Below, one piece after another: positions 12,103-24,300 of a DNA stretch of 64,000 nt (position 1 is its first letter; each line of letters begins with the position of its first letter). A program made the position numbers and the translations under genes. The stretch is from Selaginella tamariscina (lineage: Eukaryota > Streptophyta > Lycopodiopsida > Selaginellales > Selaginellaceae). Location of the stretch: contig PUQB01000080.1 in NCBI GenBank assembly GCA_003024785.1, positions 124,001-188,000 of the forward strand, written 5' to 3'. Under the pieces are notes generated by a model, which was given only the letters and a program-made list of their open reading frames with translations, did not search any database and was not told the origin of the DNA.

Positions 12103-12790
12103 AAGCAGTGTGCGTGTGTGTGGAGAGATAGATCAATAAAAAAAATTATATAGATACTGGTACCATAATATATGTATGTATATATGTATATAGGTATATA
12201 ATATTATGTGTATATGTATATCGTGTGTATGCGGTGTGAGAGCGAAACAAATAAAATCATTACAAATAAACAAACACACACACAAATATATACACAGGAG
12301 TGTGCGTGTGTGTGCGAGAGATAAAACTAATAAATAAATAAAATTATACAGATAAACACACACACATATATTATGTGTGTATATAGATATATAACCCATA
12401 TGAATATATAAGCATATATATAAACTAGTGTTGTATACTATTTGTTAATATGCATTGATTATATAATTATATATATATATATATGTAAAGCAATGTGCGT
12501 GTGTGTGGGAGAGATAGATCAATAAATTTTTTTTTATAGATACTGGTACACATAATATATGTATGTATATTGTATATAGATATATATATATATGTGTATA
12601 TGTATATCGTGTGTATGCGTGTGTGAGCGAAACAAATAAAATCATACAGATAAACAAACACACACCCACACACACATATATATACACAGAGTGTGCGTGT
12701 GTGTGAGAGAGATAGATCAATAAATAAAAATTATACGCACACTCCTAATATATTACATACATACATATACACACACACACACACAGATCT
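11150..12790. repeat. AT/GT microsatellite-bearing tandem repeat, ~370-420 bp unit
   Basis: Long (TA)n and (TG)n tracts are embedded in a higher-order repeat. The landmark TTGTATACTATTTGTTAATA recurs at about 11,640, 12,012 and 12,432, and an AGATACTGGTACA block recurs with it, giving units of about 370-420 bp. No coding sequence; open frames reading YIYIYIY or THTHT are microsatellite artefacts. Confidence 0.85.
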
Positions 12791-12999
12791 CACCTGTGTG
12801 CACAGCCGCCGCCTCTTGAAAACCTTAAGAATATACCTAAACCCTAAAGGAATTAAATATATATATTAACCTTAATAGAATATTCCTTCTGAGAATATAC
12901 TAAACCCTAAAAAGAATAAAATATAGATTCGCCCTAAACGAATATTCTTTCATTATATTATTAGCGCGTGCGTGTGCATGGGTGTATCACATACACCCC

Positions 13000-14205
13000 A
13001 AAAATATAAATCATGCAAGAATTTAACATGTGTGTGTCCATGAGAGTGTTAAAGTTTCATGTGTATCAATACATACATATTACACATAGTTTTATACACA
13101 CATACATACATATTAGTACATAATATTAGAGAGACAGAGTACATATTATGGATCATATTGTGTATGTTTGAGAGAAGAGAGACAGTACATATTAACATGG
13201 ATCATGCATGGTGTGTATGCATGAGAGAAGAGAGAGAGTGTTAAAGTATTAAATTCATACACATTGCATATATTTAATACACATATATACATACATACGT
13301 GTATACACAGACATACATACATATTACATGGGTTTAGGGTTTAGGTTTAGGGTTTTTGGATTTAGGATGGATCATGCATGGTGTGTATGTATGAGAAGAA
13401 GAGAGAGTGTTGAAAAATTTATTTTTGTACACATTGCATATATTAGTACACATATATACTTACACATATTATACACAGATATACATACAATAATATGAGA
13501 GAGAGAACAGTACATATTATGAATCATGCATGGTGTGTATTATACACACAGACATACAGTATTGATGAGAAGAGGACAGCTACATATTATGGATCATGCA
13601 TGGTGTGTATATACACACACAGACATACATACATATTAATACATAATATTAGAAGACCGAGTACTACATATTATAGATCATGCATGGTGTGTATGTTTGA
13701 GAGAAGAGAAACAATACATATTAACATGGATCATGCCATGGTGTGTATGTATGAGAAAAGAGAGAAAGTACACATATATACATACAGAGTACACATATAT
13801 ACATACACACGTGTATACACACAGACATACATACATATTACATGAGTAAATTTCATTGTGTTACATATTAGGGTTTAGGGTTTAGGGTTTAGGATGGATC
13901 ATGCATGGTGTGAAGAGAGAGTGTTGAAAAATTGTATACACAGGGTTTTAGGATTTAGGGTTTAGGGTTTGTTCCCAACAAGCTTAATATAAATATTACA
14001 CATGTAAATTCAATGTGTTACATACACACAAATTGAATACATATATCATACATGCGTTGAACATGATGTTTTCAATAAAGAAGCAACATATTTCTTCAGT
14101 TTGGTTTAGGGTTGTGATTGTGTGTGCATATGTGTTTTTGTAAGTTCTTGTAATGCGTGTATAAATTTATGATTGTGTTTATATATGTGTGCAAAACAAA
14201 CATCG
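13000..14205. repeat. Irregular tandem repeat with telomere-like TTTAGGG tracts
   Basis: A block with GGATCATGCATGGTGTG repeats at about 13,148, 13,199, 13,367, 13,520, 13,589, 13,677, 13,727 and 13,896, separated by CATACATACATATTA-type sequence. Three short runs of the plant telomere repeat (GGGTTTAGGGTTTAGG type) sit at about 13,328-13,360, 13,867-13,893 and 13,943-13,970. No gene is supported. Confidence 0.8.
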
Positions 14206-15000
14206 AATAATTAAGAAAATAATATTAATAAACACACTATGAACATATTTTAAATTATACATAATAATATATGATTTTATTTAATATATAGCCATATATA
14301 GTTTTAATAATATATATATAATTTAATATTGATAAAAAGGTTTAACATTGAAATATTCTTGAAATAATAAGAAATTAATTGAGAAAAATCCCATTAATAT
14401 ATACAAATGTAAATTAAGTACTCAAATAAATAACTAAATTAATTATCATAATCATGTTTAATATTAGAATATTCTGGAATAATAAAAAAATAATAAAGAA
14501 TATCCCATTAATATAAAGAAGATTAATTACTCAAGTAATTAAGGAAATGATATTAATTACACACTATGAACATATTTTAAATTATACATAATAATACATC
14601 ATTTTATCTAATATATAGTCATATATAGTTTTAATAATATATATTATTTAATTAATAATAAGGTTTAACACATGAATATTCTTGAAATAATAATACAAAT
14701 TAATTCAGAAATCCCATTAATATATACAATGTAGAAATAATTACTGCAATAATTAAGACAATACTAATTTAATTATGAAATCAGGTTTAATATTAGAATT
14801 TCTTCAAATATTAATAAAATATTAAAAAGAATATCCCATTGATATAGGAAATGAAAAACTAAATACTCGAGTAAATTAAGAAATATAATTAATAATAAAC
14901 AGGACTATGACTATATAATTTTAAATGATAATATAATATAATATAATATTTATTATTGTATAAGTAAATATATATATATATATAATATAAATATACTTGA
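14206..15000. repeat. AT-rich ~330-bp tandem repeat
   Basis: CACTATGAACATATTTTAAATTATACATAATAATA occurs at about 14,235 and 14,566, and a decayed third unit starts near 14,896. Each unit is followed by TATAGTTTTAATAATATATAT and AATCCCATTAATATA. Non-coding. Confidence 0.75.
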
Positions 15001-15572
15001 ATACTAAGAATGTAGAATATAGTCTAAAATTTCGTAATATTAAACAGCTTGAATCACTTGAATAACATTAAATGCAATTTTAAAATACTCATTGGAACTG
15101 GAGAGTATATATGTCAGAGTGTCGGATATTTGTGTCAACTCATCTTAAATTTTATTTTCTGTTCTTTTTAAAAAATTTGAATTTCTGACATATGTATTGT
15201 CGGTCTGACATGTAAATTTGAAAATGCATTTAATTTCCCACTCAAATTCAGATCTGGTTCTTTCTCCGGCAAGGGTTTCTTCATTTCTGTATTTTTCACT
15301 CTTTAGATCTTCTTTTTTCTTCATAGTGATCATCTCAGGAGCGAGATTAAATTGGGTGCTATTCTTTATAGGAAAGCACGGCGCCTTCAGTGCTGTTTAC
15401 AAGTAAGTATTATAAACAAATTTAAAAATACTTATAAAGATTCACTCTCTTACATTCTCTCTTAAAATTACAATTTAGGGGTTTAGGAATGCATTAGGAT
15501 TATAATATATTCCGTTAGGGATTTATCCCGTTTAAATATCCTTTTAACTTAATATTCTAGGTTAACCGGGGC
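15001..15572 (+). promoter_or_regulatory. Putative leader exon of the transposase-like gene
   Basis: A less AT-rich pocket (15,215-15,400) ends in a good splice donor (TTTACAAGTAAGTA at ~15,397). The next good acceptor is TTATGTGCAG at 16,274, directly before the transposase-like coding region. A 5'-UTR exon spliced across palindrome array 2 is therefore plausible. The small open frame here has no family resemblance I trust. Confidence 0.35.
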
Positions 15573-16127
15573 GGCGGGATTAATCCGGCCATTTCTTTTT
15601 CGCCTCTTCGAAGAGGTGGCGGGATTAATCCCGCCACCATCTCTCGGGCAATGCTTCTCCGCCACTGAAAAAGAGTGGCGGGATTAATCCCGTCGATAAC
15701 CTTCTCAACTGATGAAGAGTTACCAGAATTTATTAGAAAGAGTTGTCGGCGGGATTAATCCCGCCAACCATTTTAGGAGGCAGGGAAGGGGTGGCGGGAT
15801 TAATCTCGCCACCACTTCCCTGTTTTAAGGATTTGGGGACAGGATTTATCCCGAGATCTCTTTGAAATCATAGTTTTGGAGAGAGTTATGTGCGGGTTTA
15901 ATCCCGCCACCCATTCCCCGTCGTAAGAATTGTGGGCGGGATTAATCCCGCCTTGGACTCCCTCCGACAAGGAAGAGCGGCGGGATTAATCCCGCCGCCT
16001 CTTCCTGTCGGGGGAGTCCGGCGGGATTAATCCCGCCGACTCTCTCCGAAGGGGTTGAGTCGGCGGCGGGATTAATCCCGCCGACCGTTCCTCGTCGGAG
16101 GGATTCGTGGGCGGGATTAATCCCGCC
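15573..16127. repeat. Palindrome array 2 (GGCGGGATTAATCCCGCC)
   Basis: Seven exact palindromes (starts 15,618; 15,748; 15,935; 15,979; 16,020; 16,065; 16,110) plus about six variants. The last five exact copies are 41-45 bp apart, close to four DNA helical turns. Mirrored spacers extend the palindromes: the segment starting GGACTCCCTCCGAC at 15,955 pairs with 15,999-16,019 around the copy at 15,979, giving a roughly 65-bp hairpin. The array ends about 150 bp before the transposase-like coding region. Confidence 0.9.
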
Positions 16128-16280
16128 CATCAGTTGTATTAATCAAACATGAGATATTATCTCTAAACATAATTATGTATTATTGCATATGCATATTATT
16201 AAGTAACCGTAATTCAGATTTCTTAAAATATTGCATAAACAGATATCATAAATAATACAATTATTTATGTGCAGGACAAT

Positions 16281-19200
16281 ATGTTTAATACTGGAGATAA
16301 AGTATGTCTTCTTCGGAACAACGAGATAGTTGGCACTGGAACTGTGGAAGTTCGAGATAATAATGCATCATGTCACAATATTGCCCAAGGATCTTGTGTG
16401 TACGTATGGGTGAACACCATTTACAAGCATGTTGAGGTTCTGGGAATGGAATTTGAGGAGGGTTCTCCTGTATTGTGGAATTTGGATGAAGTCAAGGCTG
16501 ACACAGAATATGCAGAGTCACAAACAAATAGTAGCACGAGTTTACCAGATGATGGCTTGCCTGCTGTGATGGATGAGGTGATTCTCTTTCTTCGTGAGAT
16601 TGAAGTCGGAAGAGGCATCATCACAGCTATAAATCCAATGGAAGCAGTGTCAGAAGAGAAACTAGGGTCCGACTTCGTGGGTGTAGTTGTGACAGAGGTT
16701 TCACCTAATGGCACATTGTATCCTGGATCCCTCGTGAGGTGGCGAACATCTGAATTAAGACGGCAAGATGGTTCAACATATTCTGGGTTGGATTTCAATA
16801 ATAACAACCCGGAAGAACAACTCATATTTGAAGAGGTTCCTTGCATTGGTCCTATTGTAAGAAAAAGGCGATTCATGGGTTGTAGATCTTCCCCTGCAAG
16901 TTTCAGCAAGAGGGTAAAGATGGATCCTACATCTTCCGAAAGTGTTACGAGCATTTCCACGATTGACTGTTGCAAGAAGAAGTGTTGTCAGATGGCAGAC
17001 CGGAATGAAATTACCCAATGTAGACATGTCTTTCGTATGCTCACCCAAAAGCAAAGGCATGAGTTTGTATATGCTGCACTAACTGGGTGTATTGATGGAA
17101 TGGCCTCGGACACAGGTTATCAGAGTACATCCATGGTATTTAATAAGGTGGCCATCTGCTTCAAAGCTTGGTACAGTATATACGGGATCCCAAAGACCAC
17201 GTTCTACCGTCGGAGGGATGAGTGGCTAGATGGAGCGCGAACCTCAGTTCATGGGAACACTCGCTTGGTCAAAACCCGCTCTCACATCATGGCAGCCATA
17301 GAGATACTCAAGGCTTTTGTGGAAGCAAATGCAGACAGGATGCCTCACAAATGCCGAACCACAAATGCAGGGGTCAGGGAAAATCTCAAGGTTTTGCCTT
17401 CAATCTACACTCAATTGAAGCTGTGTGAACATGTGAACAAGTGCCTCAGTTTGATGGGGCTCCAAGCAATCTGCACTGGTACCTTCAACAACATATGGAA
17501 TACTCATTTTAAGGATGTGGAGATTGCAAAACACTCTAGCTTTTCCAAGTGTGACACTTGTACATCATTGAAGGCTGCAGAGGCTTGTGCAAAAACCTTG
17601 GTGGAGATCACTACCATTCAAAAGAAGATGGAGGCCCACATGATTGCACAACAAACTTGCCGGTCTCAGTACTATGCACACCGCATGCTTTCTGTGTCAC
17701 GCCCATCAGAGTACCTGTGCTTGATCCATGACAAGATGGATCATTCAAAGACCAGCATTCCAAAGCTCTTTGCAACACCAAAGTGCCTTGGAAATGTCAT
17801 GAAACTTCCGATTTCATTGACAGGTGTGCTAACACATGGACACGGTTGTGAGTCATATGGACACTTTTCACTTCCACATTGGTCTAGCGACTCCAATTTC
17901 ACTATTGGGTCGTTAGCCATGTGTTTCAGAAACCTTGAAGCCCACTCACAGACAAGTCCTATCAGTGATCTCAAAGTGAAGAAACAACACCTTCAACCTT
18001 TACATAATGCTCTCATGAACACGTCTGCACTTGAGGCTACTTGGGAATATGAGAGGCATTGTCAACAGCCTGCACAAAAACAGATGGCCCTGTTGAGAGT
18101 TCTGGTTCAGTGGAGGGATCTAGCTCAAATAGTGTACATGTGTCCTCAACATCAAATAAGCTTCCTCGTCATTTGCTTTTACAGATGGATAATTGTGCAG
18201 GCGAGAACAAAAATAGGTAAATCATTTTACTTAAGGGTTTCTCAAGCTCATACTTACTTTTATTTTCTAGATATGTGCTAGCATACTTGTCAATGCTTGT
18301 TGCCAAAGGTGTGTTTGAAACAATCACGCTCAGTTTCCTTATGGTTGGTCACACTCATGAAGATATTGATGCGTTCTTCAGCAAGGTCTCCAACTCTACA
18401 AAAAGGACAAGTGCACTTACCTTACCGCATATGATGAATCTTTTTGAAAATTGCATCTCCAAAAAAAGTTGTGCTTTGCTTGTGACTGAGGTGCCAGACT
18501 TCAAAAAATTTCTCAAGGAGTATATAAAAGAAGGGAGTGATTCTTTAGTTGGTCACCTTGTGCCGCTACAATTCTTTTTCTCCATACGAGATGGTATACC
18601 TATTATGCAGTACAAGTTACGGCCATCAGAGCAGGAGTGGTTACCGAAAGAGGGCTTAATGCTCTTCAAAAGTGGAGAGGATGGAAAGCCACTTCTCCCA
18701 GAAGGACAACCAGACCCTATTCCATTGAGTGCCCAGCTCAAGGAACAAGAGGTTATTATTGATGGCATCAAAAAATATGTGGCATGGGTTCAAAAATCGA
18801 TGCCAAAGAATTCTGATAAGGCAACTGGTTACTCAGAACTATATAAGCATGTGGTCGACTATTGGGAGACTGTTGTTCGAGAGTTGGAAGGGCCTACTGT
18901 CACAAGTACAGAATTGCAACACCCTTTTGGCCTAAAACAAGGTGGCGAGAGGAGATTGAAATGACATCACTGAGCACAGACGACATAGAAGCCAGTAGTG
19001 ATGTGGAAGTGCAAACCCCACACTTTGTTGGACAAAGGAACCAAAAACCTAAAGCATACTTTGATTGCTGCAAGGATCTTCAAAAACTAATGATGGTTCT
19101 CATTACTCCAGATGCGTCATATAATCAGCCTATTTGGATGGGTCAAATTATCGACACACCTGAAGTAATCACAAAAAATAGTATTGTTAAGGTTGCATGG

Positions 19201-19398
19201 TTCAAACCACAAAAAAGGCGACACGAGAAGGAGAGCGAAAGATATAATGGATGCCTAGAGAAAACATGGTCTCCCAATCAAAAAGACCCAGCATGTTTTA
19301 TAAATGTTAAATCCATTCGATATGGGTGGATGTCAAGAAGCGTTGATAAAGTCACGATTAACAAAACTGCAAGGGAATGTATGTTTTCTGAAGCTTAA
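16281..19398 (+). CDS. DUF7869-type DDE transposase-like protein
   Basis: The chosen start is the ATG at 16,281, seven bases after a TGTGCAG acceptor. The N-terminus (GDKVCLLRNNEIVGTGTVEV) and a second segment near residues 100-180 resemble the small domain of plant TNP1/En-Spm-type proteins. A Cys-rich part and a YGIPKTTFYRRRDEW helix follow. The catalytic-core candidates are LIHDKMDHSKTSIP (~17,722), LQMDNCAGENKNR (~18,180-18,216) and MVGHTHEDIDAFF (~18,341-18,375), the arrangement known from DUF7869 proteins with an RNase H-like fold. A 54-bp intron (18,217-18,270, GT-AG) splits the codon for R in ENKNR. The C-terminal ~140 residues contain a WxGQI...VKVAWF segment like BAH/chromo-type tails. 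Two frame breaks are seen, between ~18,050 and 18,080 and at a T-run at ~18,923. The gene is probably the mobility gene of the TIR element; exact transposon superfamily unknown. Confidence 0.72.
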
Positions 19399-19880
19399 AG
19401 CAATTACAAAATTATAAAATATCATATATTTAATATTCATAATTATTATAAACTCTTTAATAATAGTACCAAATTGTATACTTAACTATATAAATTTAAA
19501 AAATGATATGGAAGATTGACTATATTATTATAGGATTTATATATATATATTATTACTACTACAAATTTTTAATTAATAATGTTATATTTAAATATTAATA
19601 TTTTAATAACAACATCAATATTTATATAATGTACCTCTTATGCTCTTCCTTAATTGTTATATTAGGCAATATATATATATAATTTAATACTTCTACTTTT
19701 ATAATGTTATTAATTTTTGTTCAATGAATGCTATAATTTATTAAAGGGTAGAATACAAAATAGAATATTCTAAAGAATATTCTTTTTCAAACATATATTC
19801 TAAAGAATATTCCTTTAATATTAGAAAATGCTAATTAAATAGCTAAAATTGCTAATTATTAGGAAATGGGACTATAGCCA
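19399..19880. other. AT-rich right subterminal region
   Basis: No coding sequence. The last ~100 bases (GGGACTATAG, TAATAATTAG, AATTAAATAG motifs) align closely, base for base, with the right end of the MITE at 37,254-37,473. Confidence 0.55.
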
Positions 19881-19899
19881 TGCCCATTTTAGTTACAAC
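19881..19899 (-). repeat. Right terminal inverted repeat
   Basis: TGCCCATTTTAGTTACAAC, the inverted partner of 5,007-5,025. Confidence 0.75.
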
Positions 19900-19924
19900 T
19901 TGCATAAAAAATGTAAAAAGACAA

Positions 19925-20790
19925 AGAAGATTTACACAAAAAGACATAAATCCGAGCACTTTGTAGAAACAATTAGAGGTGCCCCTTGATTGACGGTGGT
20001 TTGACCACCGTCAAACCACTAGCCGATGCGAATGAGTGATGGGATGGAGCACCGTGCAAGGAAGGCACCACAAGTATGAATTGAAAACGATAGCTGTTAG
20101 ATAGCACTTAACCAGGCATAGATCCGATCGTCAAGATCAATTACTCAGGGTACTTGAGACAGCACGTGTAAAGGAGGCGCATAAATGTGACATCTAGGAC
20201 TTTGTCACATGGAGGTAGACAAGTGAGAGAGTGCTACTTGTACCTAGGGTCTAGCACTAGCCGACCCACTATATAAGCAAGAAGGTTAGTAGTGGGTCAG
20301 GGTCCTTCTAGTCCAGTTTTTGTCTTGTATCTTGCTCCACCTTTTTGAGGCAGCTTGTGCTCAAGCAGACAATATATATAAATATATAAATACATGTTCC
20401 TTCTATTCACCATCTCTCTGGTAACTCTACAACATACTTAGTTACCAAGCGGCAGCATTGCTCTAGGAGAACTCCCCCACCCCTATACACAGACCTTCGT
20501 GGCATCCCAGTAGAGGCCATTCAACACCTTCCAGTACTCCCGAGGTAAGGCCGGCTTACCAGTGTGGACCTTCGGGATTGGACGCTATCCACAGCGTCTT
20601 GGCAACCACCGAGACTTCATAACAAACACCACATCTGGCCTGCGGAGTCCCTAACGACCACCCCTCATCTCCACCAATGTGAGAGCTCAAAATATAAAAA
20701 TGTGCATATTGTATTAGCCCAAAACCCTAACTTATACACATGAGCAAATGGTCCAAATTGAAACCAAATCTAATAGTTATCAAAATCCCA
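19925..20790. mobile_element. LTR-like or solo-LTR remnant
   Basis: This 0.85-kb non-coding stretch is more GC-balanced than its neighbours. It has an LTR-like layout in the plus direction: a CTATATAAGC TATA-like box (~20,270) in a promoter-like region, then a Cys-poor, non-coding leader. Near 20,655 a pyrimidine-rich CCACCCCTCATCTCCACC could be a polypurine tract on the other strand. The following ~110 bases match the first ~110 of the window, where a minus-strand Ty3/gypsy remnant begins. No second LTR is visible, so this is tentative. Confidence 0.35.
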
Positions 20791-21373
20791 TTATGCTAAT
20801 AATAAAATGTGGCATTGTAGTCGTACACATGACCTTACAACATAAGTCTCTATTTTAGGGCTAGGGTTTATGAAAGTCAATGGAGGGAACATGATGCATG
20901 CAGAGTGAGGGAGATTCAATTCTTTGATTCTTGTGACATATCACTTGTTGATTTGTAACAAATTTTGTATGTATTCCAAATCCAAATCTTTGTGTGTGAA
21001 CATTAGTCACATAGTTCATCAGTATCCGGATCATATATTAAGGTATGCATAGTACTTACATAATATACTCAAGCTATGGGGGTTGTGAGCTTTGAACACT
21101 TAATCCCGCCCACTTCTCTCTGAGACGAAGAAGGAATATGTGAATGTACCAGTGTATTAATTATATATAAGTACATTTTTCTGTATATTATAATTCCTCA
21201 CCATTTAATTAGTTTGAGCACTTCAGAGAAAATATGTATACCTGTAAAATTTTAATAGTATATTTGTATATTTGGGTTTATATAAGTGTGTATGAGTTTT
21301 TATAAGAATTGTATTCATAATGTAATATTGTGCAGAAAGATAGCTTAATCAAACAAAGTGATTCAACCTTAGT
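20790..21373. other. Retroelement 3' remnant and truncated leader of the second ParB-like gene
   Basis: 20,790-20,910 repeats window positions 1-110 (ATGTGGCATTGTAGTCGTACAC-type match). From ~21,090 the sequence resembles the leader of the ParB-like gene and retains only half a palindrome (TTAATCCCGCCC at ~21,101). An acceptor TTGTGCAG precedes the coding start at 21,374. Confidence 0.5.
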
Positions 21374-24300
21374 ATGGAGTCGTTATCAATTATGGGTAAG
21401 AATTAAAATAAAATCTGTTATATTCGGACATGTGCTTAAAGAACTTATCATTTTTGTATTCAGATGTGGATTTGAGGTGACTTTAAGACAAGAAGGAGAT
21501 GAGATGGGCAAGGGGATTTTGGAATCAACTTAATCATATTTCAAAATAAACAAAAAATGCATTGGATCAATCATGGTTGTTGTCAAATTAACCTTTATCA
21601 TATCGCGTGGATAAGCAAATAATGGAAAGTAAATTCATTAGTCAAGCACTCGAGGGCAAGTTGTGAACCGAGATGGGACGATGCTTAAATATATACCTCG
21701 TTCCATCTAATGTCACATTCTCGGATCAAAGGAGGCCAAATACGCAAGAACCTCGAGTGGTTCTGTCGGCTTGTGGATTACAATGTTTACGTGTTCACTA
21801 ATGATATCGACCATGGTGTTCTTCACTTAAACGAAAACCTATTTATGGAGGGGATCCGGCTAAATGTTTACTTCGAGGATCTCAATACCCCTCAAGTAGG
21901 TGTATTCGCAGTAGATATTGTTTACAGAACATCCACAAATGAAGCAATCGTCTCAACTCTTATTGAAAAAGAACACAACGGCATTATTAAGGAGATTGAG
22001 AGGATCTTTACAATCACATTCAATTTGCTTGGGAATCTTTGAAAGCTGAAAGTGTGTGCCAAGAACACTAGAACAACTACAATTGGGGCTTACACATGTT
22101 GATTCTGACTACATAAGAAAGTCATTTATCATTCTGTTAGCTGCACCAGTGGCATCCCATGTTGTGATAAGTCATAAATTGGATAATAGGATTTACAAGT
22201 GTAGGGTTAAGTATTACAACATTAACCCCAACTTTAATTATAGGCCATTCAATTAGGAATGTGTAACTGAGCTCGTGGAGAAGATAAAGGATGACAATTC
22301 TTACACCATGTTGTTTTGTGCCCATACTATGAAAAAAATAAAGACACTGAGATAGTATGGGTATGGGTGGTAACACCAGAACAAATCATGAAGATCCAAA
22401 AAAAATAAAAAATTAATAAGGTACTACATTATTAACGGCCAACACATGATAACAGTAGCCCAACAATTTCTCAATGAATACAATAAAGAAACGATAGCAA
22501 CAAAACTTTTTGAGCATACTCGTGAGAAGCTAATAAAAAGATCGACATTTTTAACTAAGTCGAATCTCATAACCGAACAGTATTATAAACTATCGACAAA
22601 GTGGGACGCTGCCGACACCAGCCACTACAACAACAAAATATAGAAGAAGTTCAAACACACGCGATCTATGTGGGAAACTCTTGGGCGGATGCAAAGAGCT
22701 ACTGTAGGGAGAGAACAAAGTGCGGAATATCGGATAAGAAAATTTTTTTGGCGGGATTTATCTCACCAGCATATTAATCTGTTAAATATTCCATCTGAAG
22801 AGAGCCAAAGAAATTGTAGCAGTTGATTTTGCCCAAGGGGTGGGAAAAAAACATCCTTTTTTATTATGTTAATTTTTTATCCCGAGGACAAGGTCTTCGC
22901 CAAATGGGTGGTGGAAATCATAAAATCATTTGTGAAAGAAACACTGAAGAAGAAGCAAACGGGTGAAGGGGAGCCCTCGGAAAAGTCTGTAAAGAAACTC
23001 AATAAGACTCCCAAGGCTAAGTTTGTTCAAGTTACAAAGGATATAAACAACGACTTTGAACAAAGGATATAAACATGGTTAAAGCCTTTGAATGGAACAA
23101 CAGTGGAGGAGATGGATGTGTTAACTGATTAAGTGGCTGATGGCAAATTACAGATTAATAATAGCAACCTACCTCTCCTTTTTATCTCAAGGTAATGGAG
23201 CTGAAAATGATTAAACACTTCAAGGAGTGGTTAGGAATACACTGCCATAAACTGGGTTGGACCTCAGCTCCAGCATACGAGGAGGTTAATAAATATTTAC
23301 ATATGATAAACAATGATATGCTTGTCCAATGGGTGAACCAATTAGAAGATCTAGGCAAGAATCTATTGCATGCTAGAAAGTAGAACATTGTGATAATGCC
23401 TTCTCTTATGGCAGTCTTTCAGCAGCAAAAAACTAAGTTCAACCTTATAAAGAAGAACGTTATGAATCATAACAAGCCCTACAAATGTTTGTTGTCAAAT
23501 TTGGAGACTTTATGGGGTAACATCACTGCCTATAGAAAACTGTTTCAAATGTTTATGATGGATCGACAGGTGCTAAAAATTCTTCTTCAGGTAAGGCGTT
23601 AGAAGATTTAGTGGAGAAGCTTAACCATGCAAGCATGTACAGAGAAGGTTTTATTATTTAATTTTTGCACACTTACTTGATATCTACGTTTTCATGTCAT
23701 TTGCTCATTTTGCTCATGTCACTGATACCTTTGCCTTTGTCTTTACCAAAAAGAACAGACATCGCTGGACTAAATTTTACATAAACGATGTTAATCCCAG
23801 GTATATTGATACAGTTGTTCACTTGGTTGTCAAGAATGCGCCAAACAATTTCAAACTTCCAAATGACTAGCCAGGCATCTATTTTCTCTTGAATAGGCCT
23901 AAACCTCCATATAATACACCAATAGCTAAGAGGGACATATTTGATAATGTAAATTATCTAAACGTTACAAGTGAGGTTACACGAAGCATCGTCAACTTAA
24001 TTAGGGGTCCTCACAGTGATGCATGGGTTTTTTACTACACATAGGGGATCCATCTTGAAGGAGTATTACCTTTAGGATACATGTATCTTTGCTGTTGAAA
24101 AGGATAAGACCATGGTTGAGGATTTGAACAAGAGGATAGAGAGGTTCCCAACTAACTACCCTAACAAACCCATACATGAGTATTTAGGAAAGTTCTCTTT
24201 AGAGAAATGCAATAGCTCTGAGGAGGAATCTAATTCAATGTCGGAGTCTGAGAACGATTTTGAACCATATATTACACCAAAAGTTATTTCAACGAGTACA

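Larger units (their letters stand above)
5007..19899. mobile_element. Large (~14.9 kb) TIR element with HAD, ParB-like and DDE genes and palindrome arrays
   Basis: The left end GTTGTAACTAAAGTGGGCA (5,007-5,025) matches the reverse complement of the right end, GTTGTAACTAAAATGGGCA (19,881-19,899), at 18 of 19 bases. A 220-bp MITE at 37,254-37,473 carries both subterminal regions, so these ends behave as a mobile unit. Inside, from left to right, are an FCP1-like phosphatase gene (-), a ParB/methyltransferase-like gene (-), a palindrome array, a satellite core, a second palindrome array and a DUF7869-type transposase gene (+). The two gene groups diverge from the centre. I found no clean target-site duplication; TGCA abuts both ends with one unpaired base, and a 17-bp direct repeat lies just outside both ends. 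The element boundaries are seen in the sequence; that all contents move together is inference. Confidence 0.72.

Noticed and set aside
11099..12720. Open frames encoding YIYIYI, THTHTH or CVCVCV peptides
   Set aside because: They are translations of TA/TG microsatellites and have no protein-like composition.
15218..15406. Kinase-like peptide (GAFSAVYK) before array 2
   Set aside because: Ten residues resembling a glycine loop without any other kinase motif; more likely a leader exon.
15942..16130. Open frame reading GGINPA repeats (also 10,130-10,880)
   Set aside because: It is the translation of the palindrome array; no conservation beyond the DNA repeat.
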